From: Neoceratodus forsteri
Taxonomy: Eukaryota > Chordata > Ceratodontiformes > Ceratodontidae
DNA: 64,000 nt
Direction: 5' to 3'
Assembly (NCBI GenBank): GCA_016271365.2
Contig: CM057454.1
Coordinates: forward strand, 698,631,501-698,695,500
Made by a program: the position numbers and the translations under genes. Numbering within the stretch: position 1 is the stretch's first letter; every line of letters starts with the position of its first letter. Under the pieces are notes generated by a model. The model was not told the DNA's origin. It saw only the letters and a program-made list of their open reading frames with translations, and searched no databases. This document shows positions 1-10,294 of this stretch, piece after piece.

Positions 1-520
1 TCCCTTAGAGTTGACCTTACTAGGTACTAAGATGTTATCATTTGGTATGAAATCAATGATATCATCTTCTAAAGGACCCAACCTATTACTGAGAGGTAGA
101 TTACATTTTTGTGCTTTACATCCCTTTTTAAAGCTGCATCTTTCATTAACCTGGGCCCATTCCAAGCTGTTGTCTGATATACAGTATCATCATCCTTCAT
201 AACTCTTTTTTTTACAGTCATATCTGGGATTAATTTGTTTGACACATCTACAATATTAATGTTATTTTTATCAAATGATGTAGAAGCAATACATGATAGT
301 TGTGAACTGTCTGATGGAGTTAGTGTCAAGTTACTACTATCCAGACCTTGCATTAGTGGTATATGATGTGCTCTAGGTTCTGGATGATTTTGTAGAGATT
401 TGAACCTGATAGTCATGTGTTGCATGCTTTTCTCAAGACTACCAAGATTTTCATTAAAAGAGCTAATTTCCAATACTAGCTCATTATTAGTTGCACACTT
501 ACCACAGATAACGTTTTCTT
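1..520 (-). pseudogene. Degenerate LINE ORF1-like remnant
   Basis: Read on the minus strand from about 518 down to 69, the frame starts with a C-x2-C pair followed by a short heptad-like stretch (LEISSFNENLGSLEKSM). This layout resembles the N-terminal finger plus coiled coil of CR1/L2 ORF1 proteins. After a stop near 69 the reading continues in another frame (DDIIDFIPNDN), so at least one frameshift or stop is present. There is no ATG at the apparent start, and the left end runs off the window. No esterase or RNA-binding motif is visible. The assignment rests on architecture rather than sequence identity, so an unrelated coding remnant remains possible. Confidence 0.3.
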
Positions 521-3140
521 ATTTGGAAATGTTATTGACTAGTTTATACATGCTACAACTGCTGCATAAAATTTTAGTATCACCATCTAATGTAATAGTA
601 ATAGCAGAAGTGGCCATTATACATATTTTTTTTTATTACACACACACACATCTTACAGTACTTTGCTAAGATTCTTAGAAAGTTATGCTTTAGTAAAATA
701 GGTATGCAAGTAACTCCACAGTTAGGTCAAGAGTACAATTAAGGCAAATACTGTTGTCATGGGAGTAAGGCCTGCAAAAATGCAAACTGAGATTCTCTCA
801 ATAATGTTTTAAGAAGCAAGACCTAAATGGGTAGGATGTTAAACAAGTGAATCAATCACAACATATTCCAGATACCTAAAATGTCCTTTAAAGGTAACAT
901 AGTAAGGCAGTGTTATTAATAGGTCAGAGTGTCTGGTTGTAATATTAGTTAGTTTTACCTACTCAGCCTTTGGTCCCTGCCATCCCTGCTTGTCTCAGCA
1001 TGTCTCCACACTTGTGGATGCATGCACGTCCCACTTGTGCTCGCCCTGCTTGCTCTGGGCATTTGCTTTATGCTGAGCATGACTCGGAAGTAAGTGCTGA
1101 TTCACGTGACCTCCAGCCTCCCGATACTTCAGTCACAAAATAGGTATAAAATTACAAGTTAGCACCCTCAGTAGGACACTAAATAGCTCAGAATAGTGAG
1201 ACAGTGCTTAAAACTGAGTTTTTAAAATAGGCTTTTCAACCATGTGGAGTCTGTAGTTTGGCTGTCTGCACTAAAGAAGTACAACTTCCAGAGTCGTTCT
1301 TGTCTGTGCAACACTCATTGCTGTGAGACTACCAAGCTTTAAAACATCATATGGTGCACACAATACAGATTATAAAATAATAAAATGCCTTGCCAGAACT
1401 GTCACACCACCACACAGGCAGTCAAACAGTGTGTGGGCAAGTAAAATCACAGCTACTGCAGAAGTACCTGATTAGGGCTTTTAGTATTAAAATACATTTT
1501 TAAATTACCTTTCATGTATTTTATTTCGGTTCAAAATACCCACGCTGACTGATATCAGCTGAGTCATGAGTGACCATCTTGTGCACACCAGACGGCTTCC
1601 GGCATGTGGAGTATGTTACTGAGGGCTACCAAAAAATAGCAAAGTTGGGAGCCTTCATTAGCATACCCCTTGCACTGGAAACCACCTGGTGTGTGCAAAA
1701 TTGCCACAGGCAGCTTGGCTGACATGACAGTCAACAGTCTTTTGAACTGAAACAAACTATGTGATAGGTAATAAAAAAGTTCTTGTAAATTAGCACTAAA
1801 AGCTATAACTGGACAATTCTGCAGCAGCTGCCCTTTCTGTATTATCCAGTGTTTTCCTTTAACTATGTAAACTGTGCGTTTGAACTGTCATGTTTCCATA
1901 TGATGTACTGTAATTGTACTGTGTACAATATGTGTTTTTATATTTTGTATTTTTTATTTATCTCTATAATGACCTAAAGGCTGAACAAATAAAATCATGA
2001 ACTGAGTATATGCAAGCAATACTGTGCCATCAGCATTTAAGCCCTATATGAGCCATTCTGAACAAACTACTCCTGATGATATTCATACAGCAGTAAAAGC
2101 AGTGCCTATACATAAATAGCATTTTTTATTGCTTAATATCCATGTTTTATAACTATCCCATGTTAGAGGTTGTATGTCTGGTGTGATTTCATAGTGTGGT
2201 GGAGTACATCATTGCATGGTGTGGCAAAATGATGATAAAGTGTCAGGTAGGTATGTCAAAGACATGTTCATGTAATGCAGGTAATAACAACCCACAATCC
2301 CTCCACCTCCTTTCCCATAATACCCATTTGTATTTCCTGTGTCGATGTGTGTTGTGAAAGAAAAACTGAAATGACCTCCCAGATAATTTTTTGCATAACC
2401 CCAATTGAATTATAATAGCATATCTAGTGTGTTTGATTTAAATCACAGTATCAGTAAATATAAACAAAATCCAAGTTCTGTATTTTGTGGCCTAGTGCCT
2501 AGTCCATATCTTGCCAATTTTTTTAAGCAACAGCTGTAATAATTATATGTACCTGTCAGCAGGCATATGATTTGTATGGAGAGCAGTGACTTTCGACCTT
2601 TGGGGTGTGCATTTGGCTGAGCACTCCTTTTTAGGTTAGGGATAGTAAGTTTATATAATTTCTTTCTGAAGCAATGTTTATTATATGTAATTTCTATCTG
2701 GAGCAGTACTTTTATATGAATGTACCCTACCCTAATCTGTCATGGCTGTTGGTTTTACTTGCATAGTTGGTAAGGCAATATTTGGGGTGGTGTGGCCATA
2801 AATTAAAAGTATATGGATAGCTGACTATAATGCTTCTTGATGTATGAGTGAGAAACACATTATTGACATGCATGAGACTTCTGCAGTATGCTTTACATAT
2901 ACTTTCACAACCGTTTGTCTAACAGGTGTCACGTCAAGATTACGCTGCCAATACAGTGTAGTTGAAAACAGTGCTGTCACCTTAGTGCACAGAGAAACCG
3001 TCAAGGTTTATTTATATCTGTGTAGTCTTGGACTGCATAGATGGTGCATTTTTCCCTGCGCAGAGTTTATAATCATTATCTTGACGTGGAACCATTTAAC
3101 ATAGTTTGTGAAATTGATACAGCAGATTATGTGACTGGTT
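521..3140. other. Unrecognised AT-rich sequence
   Basis: No convincing open frame or known repeat is visible. There is a short (CA)n run near 638-650. An AATAAA at 1988-1993 follows a T-rich stretch (about 1930-1965), which looks like the 3' end of a transcript or a worn LINE tail on +, but nothing upstream is recognisably coding. The rest is featureless by eye. Confidence 0.3.
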
Positions 3141-3201
3141 GTATCAAATAAAGCAATATGCTGATGTCTTTTTTTTGTAATTGTAGATGTAACTGTGGCA
3201 A

Positions 3202-3513
3202 GTGCAGCAACATGAAAACACATTTGTGGCCATCTGTTGCCAAGCACTGTGCACCTGGCTGGTGCTTCCTTTTACAATGAAGGAGAGGGCCATTGATGTG
3301 GGGTCAGTTTCTTGGGTCAGCGGGACTGCATTCCCAGGGCACACGATTGCAGAGAGTGCATCCATGTTAGTGTCCCTGGGGCAAAGGTTTGCTGGTGAGA
3401 CTGATCTGCTGGAGTGCTTCCGTGGAGTTTTTGGGACTTTTGTGTTGCTTCGTGGACTGGGACAGATGCTTGCGGAGCAAGGTGGAGACTATGCCACCTG
3501 GTACTTGGACTAG
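3202..3513 (+). other. Unrecognised 103-codon open frame
   Basis: The frame starts at an ATG-free position and runs to a stop at 3511-3513. Its translation contains MKERAIDVGSVSWVSG and LLRGLGQMLAEQGGDYA, which I do not recognise. It lies about 0.85 kb upstream of the L2-like endonuclease on the same strand, so it could belong to the 5' part of that element or be chance. Antisense frames of similar length overlap it, which weakens the case for coding. Confidence 0.15.
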
Positions 3514-4049
3514 TTGCCCCTGTGGATCTATCATAAAAGGGGCCAAAGATCTCTACAGCCTGGTAACTGTTTTGGAGTCCCAGTAGCTGGAGAAAGCAGC
3601 TCTGGGGCACATTCAGGATTCCCTTGTATGGTTGCATGCTTATCAGTTTCTGCTGGAACATCTGACTGTGAAGAGACTGGGGCAGTGAGATAGCTCTCTC
3701 CTTGAAGTGGTTGGCAGTAAAAAAAAATAAAAATGTGTTTGCTACTTCTTAATAACACATATTTGTGATCCTGATCATTGGATCCCTAATGTGAGCTGCA
3801 ATCTGCTCTCCAAGACTTTTAAAGCTTACAAATTGGGCTTCCTGCCGGTTTTGGTTATGGATGGGGGTTGTTTGGGTGGAAGGTGAAGGTTTTAGTTTAC
3901 TAATGTGTGTGTGTGGTTTAGGATTTTTTCTTTTTAGTGTATGCTTGTATTTTGTGTGATTGTTTAGTCAGGATTGTGTGGGCCTGGGACTGTGTAGTCA
4001 GGCAGGATGTGACTGGGAAGGTGTGAGGGCCTGGGGCAGGCTAGGATAG
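3514..4049. other. Unrecognised sequence upstream of the L2-like LINE
   Basis: No frame of note. The segment is GT-rich from about 3840 to 4040, with repeated TGTGTG/GGTTT motifs. It may be the 5' untranslated region of the downstream LINE, but no family feature fixes this. Confidence 0.2.
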
Positions 4050-4755
4050 TGTATGGGGCATCGCAGTTCTTGATTTGTGGCTTTTTTCCAACCTCCCAGT
4101 TTCCACCACTACAGCAAGATGCTATTGTAAGGCTGGAATTAAAAGGAACCACATTGTTCAATCGAGTGGAGGGTGCCCCGTGCACTGTGGTGAGGGGTAG
4201 GATCAAAATTGTCAGGCGTAGAAGGTGCACTGGGGTTAGACAGATCCTAGGGAGAGTCTAGATGTGTATAGTGCCCATCAGCAGGGTTCCCACCAGACTG
4301 AGTGGGCAGGTAGCCAGAGGGGGCTGCACTGTCCACCAGTCCCCTGAGGGTGGTGCTTTGCAATGCCAGATCAATCAGAAACAAGGCCGGAATTATTGTG
4401 GACTTGGATTTCTTTGGTTGATCTTACTTGCATCACTGAGACCTGGATCGGTGACGATGCTAGCTCGGTTCTAGAGGCCACCATCCCACCTGGGCATACC
4501 GTAGTGCACTGCCTCAGAGCGAAATGCAGGGGTGGGGGGGTAGCCATCTGTTTTAGATCTGAACTAGGCTTCACCCTGCATCCAGTGAGAGTACCAGGTT
4601 CATTTGAGTATGTGGCTGTTTGTGAGGATCTGGGCACAGGTTGCCGGATTCTCCTGATTTACTGCCCCCCCAGGGCAGTGGGAGAATTCCTGCAGGAGAT
4701 AGCTGACTACATCGTTGGTGAAACATTGGAGGCCCCCAGATTATTTGTTTTTGTT
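4050..4755 (+). pseudogene. L2-like LINE, 5' part: endonuclease N-terminal half
   Basis: This encodes the first half of an apurinic-like endonuclease (EN), which nicks target DNA for target-primed reverse transcription. From about 4341 the frame reads LRVVLCNARSIRNKAGIIVD; after a frameshift near 4415 it continues DLTCITETWI, then a GGGVAICF strand and ILLIYCPP. Coding stops abruptly around 4750 at APRLFV, exactly where the GDFN strand should follow. The missing remainder starts at about 10295, so this is the left half of an element split by LINE B. The segment 4050-4340 is open in part but not recognisable. The copy is inactive: frameshifted and interrupted. Confidence 0.75.
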
Positions 4756-5333
4756 AACCGGGTAGGGCACACTAGACACCAAGTGCCTATTTTCAGGTGC
4801 GACCTGGGAGAGTTACAGTGGTGGAGGCATACAGGAATCAGTTACATACAGTTGGTGGCAAGCCAGAGTCAGTTACATGCAATAGAGCAAACAACAGGAT
4901 TGACAGAATATGCTAGCAGTAAAGTACAAATAAGGTAATCAAGAAAAAACAACGAACATTACCTGAAAAGAAAGAGGAAGCAATGCATCATTAGAAATTA
5001 AGGTTGTAAGATGCAGGTACGCACAATTGGGGAGTAAGGCTAAGAGAATTAAAGGTAAAACAAGATGTATTCAGTACACTTTGTGAGGTTAATTGGTGCT
5101 AGCAGTAGTAAGTGCATTGGAGGGGAATAAGGACGGGGGTGGGGTGAGGGAGTGGGTGGGAGGGGAGAGGCCAAGTTGGGAGGGAGGAGAGAGGGGAGGA
5201 GGTGGGGGAGGGAGTGAGGTCAGTAAAGTGTTACCAGGTTTGGAGGGGTACATAGCAGGGAGGCCCTGGGAGCTCAAGACACTTGAGTGGGAGGGGTAGA
5301 GCTAGGAAGTACAGGGACAGGCAGAGGAGGGTT
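4756..5333 (-). other. LINE B 3' untranslated region
   Basis: This is noncoding sequence downstream of the LINE B stop at 5334. It is strongly purine-rich on + from about 5120 to 5220 (GGGAGG-type repeats), hence a polypyrimidine tract in the LINE transcript. Short direct repeats with CAGTTACATA/CAGTTACATG occur near 4840-4880. No tandem 3' tail like that of CR1 is visible. Confidence 0.5.
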
Positions 5334-8210
5334 TCAGGTAGTGCCAGAGCAAGGTTTTGAAGCAGGAATAAGAGGGGGCAGTCCGGGTAAGGATTGGGAA
5401 CGAGTTCCAGAGTTTGGGGGCAAATGAGGAGAAGGCCCGGTCCCCCATGAGGGAGTGAGTTCTAGGAACAAGTCGATCGAGGGCTTCTCTTGATCTAAGC
5501 TGATAGGAGAGAGGCCAGGGTTAACGGGAGGGGCGAGGAGGGGTGTGGCTGACCTTATAATGTTGTCAAGGAAATTACCAAGCATGAAGGTGCGATGTCT
5601 TTCAGGAGGGAGCCACTCCAGTCGGGAGTAGAGGTCGCACCAGTGAGTGAGGGGCGGAGCAGAAAGGGCCAAGCGGCAGATGTTATTATAAGCTGTGTCC
5701 CATTTCTGGAGGCTGGAAGGGGGCATAGGAGCGAAGGTAACCAGCCTGTAGCAGAGAGTAGGGAGGAGAACCCCTCTGGCTAGTGCCAAGTGAGCTGCAG
5801 GGGTTAGACAGTTTTTTGCCTTGTAGGCAAGGCCGAGTTTAACATTTGTGGTCCTGCAGACGTTCTGAATATGCTGGGTGAGATCAAGCTGTGGGTCCAG
5901 AGTGACGCCCAGGTACTTGAATGAGGTTGCGGTCTGTAGGGGGGAGCCATCTCTATCCAGTATTTGGAGGGGGTAGGGGTAGGACTTTAGCTTGTGCTGT
6001 GAGCCGAACAGCATGGCTTGGGTTTTTTTGAGGTTGATGGAGAGCCTGTGATCTACTAGCCAGGATTGGATGCGATGGAAGTCGGCATTAAGCTGGGCAT
6101 TAATGGTGGCAATGTCACGAGCATTGGTCAAAAGTACCAGGTCATCCGCATAGACAGTGGCACGCTCATGGATGGCAGAGGACGGGAGATCGTTGATTAA
6201 GAGGGAGAAGAGGGTGGGACCAAGAACGGAGCCCTGGGGGACCCCGCAGTGGATGGGAGAGGGGGAGGAGTGAGTATGATTGAAGTTAGTGAACTGCTGC
6301 CTGCCAGAGAGGTAGTCGAAGAACCACGTGTGGGCAGAGAAGGAGAAGCCAAGGGAGCGGAGGGTGGAGCAGAGAAGGGAGTGGTCCACTTTGTCGAATG
6401 CTTTGGCAAGATCCACAAAGATGGCACCAGTGAGGTTCCCCTGGTCAGCAGCTGCTCTGATAGTTGAGGTGACAACACCGAGGGCAGTGGATGTGCTGTG
6501 TCCTTTCCTGAATCCGTGTTGAGCCAGGGAGAGGAGATTATGGTCCTGAATGTAAAGGGCTAGCCGGGAGGCCACGATTTTCTCTAGGATCTTGGAGGCT
6601 GCAGACAAGATCGCAATAGGGCGATAGTTCTGGGGGTCCTTGGGGTTGCCTTGCTTTAGGACTGGGGCCACCTTTGCCACTTTCCAGATGGCCGGGATAG
6701 ACCCGGAGCTGAGGGAGGAATTGAAAATGTGTGTGAGAGGCCTGGCAAGAAGGTGGGCCCCTAGCCTGTGCAGTTTAGGCTTGAGGCAGTCATGACCAGC
6801 CCCACTGTGAGGGGAAAGGCTGGTGAGGAGCTTCTGGGTCTCGTAACATGTGGCTTTTTGGAGGAAGAGAGAGGGACAGGGGTTAGAACCAGGAGAAGGA
6901 GAGTCAGGGGGCTCAGGGGCAGAGCACGGAGGAGGGACGGGGGGTTCGGACAACAGCAAATTAAAAGTGTTAGAGATGGTGTCAGGGTTGTTGCAGCTGA
7001 CCCCGCCAATACGTAGGTCGGTGACCTGCGCTCTGGCCGACCCACCGACAACGCTTCTGATATTTTGCCAGAAATTTCTCGGATTGGAGGCAGAGGAGAG
7101 CAGGGCGGACTTACAGAATTCGCTTTTTGCAGAGTGGATGGCTTTTTTGCAAATGTTTCTGATGGTCCTGTAGGCAAGGAGATCAGTAATGCTTTGGGAG
7201 GCCTTGTAGGTTGCCCAGCTTTTGTTCCTAGTTTTCATTAGGGAAAAAAGGCCACCATGAAGCCATTTGGTGACAGCGCCTTTTACACGCCTCCTGGTGA
7301 GGGGGGCGTGCTTGTTCTGCACAGGGATGAACTTGGAAAGAAATTCCTCTAGGGCTAGTGCTGGGTCTTCTAGAGCTGTGACCCCTGACCAGTCAACAAG
7401 TGAGAGGTCAGAGAAGAAGTGTTGGGTATTTAGCTTAGAGTAATCCCTCATTGTGATCACTTTGCTGTGGGGTTTTGACCGAGAAATGCCCCACATGCAG
7501 TAAGTGGGCGAGTGGTCAGAGATGGCGTCCAGAAGGATGCCCGATGATGTGATCCTGTCAGGTCTGTTAGTCAGGACCCAATTGATTAGCAACCCATTTT
7601 TCCCCCGGGCAGAGGGCCTGGTAGGCTCAGTGATGACCTGGCTCAAGGCATGGCCCGAGAGCAGAGGTTCATATTCCTTGCGGTTGGGAGCCAGCCAGTT
7701 CAGATTAAAATCACCGATGACTAGGACTTTGTTTGTCCCCTCAGTGTCACTGGTACAGTGGAGGAGAGAGGACAGTCCTTGCGGACCACCCTTTGGGGGG
7801 TTATAGGCACATATCAAGTGCAGTTTCTTCGTGTTCCCAAGTAAGAGGAGGGCATGCAGGAACTCAGTAGGGGAGAGGGGGTTGGGAGGGAGATTAATGG
7901 AGGAGACTTCGAGGTGCACTTTGTAGTAAAGTAGCACCCCGCTGCCCCACTTTCTGCCCGCACGTTAGCGCTTGATAAGGCTATACCCCGGGAGGGAGAT
8001 CACAGAGTACGGGACCTGGGGTTTTAGCCAAGTTTCCGATATACCTAAGATATCGGGGTGATAGTGGGCTACCCAGGCAGTTAGCTCGGCTAGGTTGGCT
8101 AGTAGGCTGCGAACATTTAAGTGGGTGATTTTCAGCCCTTTTGAGGAGAACCAGGCTGGGGGAGAGTTGGGGAGGGACGGTAGCGCCGGCTGGTTTGGGG
8201 CGTAGGCCAT
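5334..8210 (-). pseudogene. LINE B EN-RT polyprotein, 958 codons with one in-frame stop
   Basis: Predicted to nick DNA and reverse transcribe its own RNA. The frame starts at an ATG (8208-8210) and stops at 5334-5336; the only visible interruption is TAA at 7965-7967, codon 82. EN occupies roughly residues 28-240: LKITHLNVRSL, SETWLKP, GDFNLNWL (about 166) and SDH (about 231). RT occupies roughly 470-770: NYRPIAILSAASKILEK, HGFRKGHST, DLAKAFDKVDH (about 601-611), GVPQGSVLGP (about 656), YADDLVLL (about 687) and LKKTQAMLFG. A C-terminal region follows, with FKYLGVTLDPQLDL and YNNICRLAL. Catalytic positions look intact, which is unusual beside the other LINEs here. The upstream ATG is chosen because homology to EN begins shortly after it. 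The stop might be a sequencing error or a polymorphism. Confidence 0.85.
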
Positions 8211-8749
8211 ACACCCTGGAGGGGGGGATGAGCAGACATGACGAGATGAGGGGAGGGAGGAAGAAGAATTTATAATGAGAGAGGTGCAAATAATTAATTA
8301 GGATAGCCCACCTAGGTGAGGCAGGGGATTCAGTTAGGTAGCACAGGCAGAGGGTGACATCAGAGGTAGGAGGGAAGATCAAAGAGAGGGGACAGGAGAA
8401 GAGAGAGAAATGATGAGTCAATGGGGCGGGAGAGGTGAGGGGAGATTAGGGAGAGTGAGAGCACAAGAAAAGACCAGAGATAAGTAAATGATAACACAAG
8501 TAGAGCCACTGGGTGGCAGCGTGGAGCAAAGGGAGGGGGAGATACTGGCCTTGGAGGAAGGAGACAGATTGGGAAAGGAAGGAGTGCAGCCACTAGTGGC
8601 TGTAGACGATAACCTGCAGATGGAGAAGTGGGCTGATAGGTTATTGTCAGTCCCACATGATCACTATCTGCCTATAAAAGGGAGAGCCAACTAAGGGTGG
8701 TGGTGGGGGCGGTGGGGAGACGAACGCATAGCGTTCGGCGGGGCTAGAG

Positions 8750-9030
8750 CTCCTACAACGACAGAAAAAACAGCAGCAGCCTCCACTGGAGAGGTAGGAG
8801 GATAGGCTTGGAAAACGTTCCTGCTTTGCAATGTTAAAGGTCCATTTTTCACACAGGAACAGCTGAGCTTGCAGATAGCAGTCTGGGTCTCAGCTTGTAT
8901 TGTAAGTTTAAATTCTAAAATGGTGCCAAAACATGGGTTTTACCTGGCTGCTCCATGGGGACACCTGGCTGGTGTGGGGGAGGGCTGTGGGAAGCCCTTG
9001 CAACCTCCGTTCCTGGAGTCCAGACGATCT
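8750..9030. repeat. Direct repeat, first copy (~280 bp)
   Basis: Nearly identical to 9715-9992; only scattered substitutions and a 3-bp difference in the CAGCAGCAGCC stretch are seen. Both start with CTCCTAC(A/G)ACGACAG and end with CCAG(A/G)(C/T)GATCT. The copies are 962-965 bp apart in the same orientation. There are no TG...CA termini and no coding sequence between them, so they are not evident LTRs. Confidence 0.85.
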
Positions 9031-9714
9031 GTGGAAGGATTAGAGGAGGCAAGTGAGTTAAATGCAGAGGGAAGGGGGGAGGAGAGGAGGCAGAACAAAA
9101 GAACAAGGGAGCTGAGTAGAGATTGGGCAGTACAGCACACCAGGACATACAACCATTGGCGGCCTTACAACAAGTGATCTTAACATGGAGGCACAACCTA
9201 GTTTCCCTAACCAGAGCAAACAGGAGCTGCTTGTGCACTGAGTAGCTGCCAGAGGGTATCACATGCAGTTCGTATTGCAAGTGGCAAATGAACAACCCTG
9301 AGGTAACGAGCAGATGTTTCCTTGAGTTTAAAACTTTAAAACTTTTAAATGCTGCTGTAGGCTCAGGGTACAGAGCGAGTTAAACAACTAACAACTGCTG
9401 GCTGGGAAAAGCCCTGAGTTAATTTTCATACAGACACTCAGCAAGCGTGGGATTCCAGAAAAACACTCACTGTATACTCACTAAAGCGTTTAGCAATATT
9501 CTTAGAGAGGCGAAACCCTAAGGTCTAACACAGGTCTAACACAAATTGCTTAACCAAACAATAAAAAACAATAAATGGGGGATGCAGAATCAGACGACGA
9601 GCAAAAACATTTCCCAGGGTGCACTAGCGCCATGAGTTCTTAAGGTAACAGATGAGTCTGGTGGCAGAAGCAGTGCAGATGAGACTAAAAGTTCGTAATA
9701 ATGCACTATCTCCA

Positions 9715-9992
9715 CTCCTACGACGACAGAAAAAACAGCAGCAGCCACTGGAGAGGTAGGAGGCTAGGCTTGGAAAATGTTCCTGCTTTGCGATGTTAAA
9801 GGTCTGTTTTTCACACAGGAACAGCTGAGTTTGCAGATAGCAGTCTGGGTCTTAGCTTGTATTGTAAGTTTAAATTCTAAAATGGTGCCAAAACATGGGT
9901 TTTACCTGGCTGCTCCGTGGGGACACCTGGCTGGTGTGGGGGAGGGCTGTGGGAAGCCCTTGCGACCTCCGTTCCTGGAGTCCAGGTGATCT
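9715..9992. repeat. Direct repeat, second copy (~280 bp)
   Basis: Second copy of the block at 8750-9030, in the same orientation. Its last 85 bp is duplicated again immediately downstream. With the ~685 bp between the copies this gives a partial tandem unit of about 962 bp, placed where LINE B's promoter region should lie. Confidence 0.85.
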
Positions 9993-10077
9993 GGCTGCTC
10001 CCTGGGGACACCTGGCTGGTGTGGGGGAGGGCTGTGGGAAGCCCTCGCGACCTCCGTTCCTGGAGTCCAGGCGATCT
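9908..10077. repeat. 85-bp tandem duplication (2 copies)
   Basis: Copies at 9908-9992 and 9993-10077 each begin GGCTGCTCC and end GGAGTCCAGG(T/C)GATCT. They differ at only a few positions, so the duplication is recent relative to its surroundings. The equivalent 85 bp occurs once at 8946-9030. Confidence 0.9.
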
Positions 10078-10294
10078 TCACAGCCCACAGCTCAACTCTC
10101 CACTCCCAGACCCCACTCTATCGCTCAGCCAGGGCCTTACCGCAGCTACTACATCATCACTATGCGTCAAATGCGCCCGTCCCCGAACTTTAGCCACAAA
10201 CATGAATGAACTTCGGAAATTACTGCCAGGCCCAGGGCCATTCATTTCATTTTTATTCTAGCAAACAATTGCATTCCAATACTGAATGTGTTGC

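Larger units (their letters stand above)
4756..10290 (-). mobile_element. LINE B: Jockey-group (Rex1/Babar-like?) LINE inserted in the L2-like LINE
   Basis: A minus-strand non-LTR retrotransposon of about 5.5 kb. It comprises a 3' region (4756-5333), a single long EN-RT frame (5334-8210) and a long 5' region with duplicated blocks (8211-10290). Its left border is A-rich when read on the minus strand (about 4742-4755), as expected for a LINE 3' tail. Both borders fall inside one L2-like endonuclease gene, whose halves complement each other, so this is an insertion. I could not define a target-site duplication. No separate ORF1 was found. The motifs exclude L1 and RTE by overall look, but the exact clade needs a phylogeny. 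Confidence 0.75.
8211..10290 (-). other. LINE B 5' region with duplicated blocks
   Basis: About 2 kb lies between the LINE B start codon and the second half of the split L2-like element. It has no credible long frame. It contains a ~280-bp block present twice, 962-965 bp apart, and an 85-bp tandem duplication, described separately. A perfect 7-bp-arm palindrome (CGAACGC-ATA-GCGTTCG) sits at 8721-8737. A TATAAAAG at 8673-8680 lies on the + strand, opposite to LINE B transcription. I interpret the region as a promoter-bearing 5' UTR, as in LINEs with monomeric promoters; that is inference. Confidence 0.45.

Noticed and set aside
1860..2010. 3' UTR of a host gene
   Set aside because: AATAAA after a T-rich stretch is suggestive, but no upstream exon is recognisable and worn LINE tails look the same.
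6197..7177. Additional frames inside LINE B on both strands
   Set aside because: Shadow frames of the 958-codon EN-RT frame, with no motif of their own.
8211..8330. 2A motif ahead of the LINE B endonuclease
   Set aside because: All three minus-strand frames upstream of the ATG were read; none contains an NPGP core.
8750..9992. Pair of LTRs
   Set aside because: The ~280-bp direct repeats lack TG...CA ends, primer-binding and polypurine sites, and any coding sequence between them. Location fits a LINE 5' region better.
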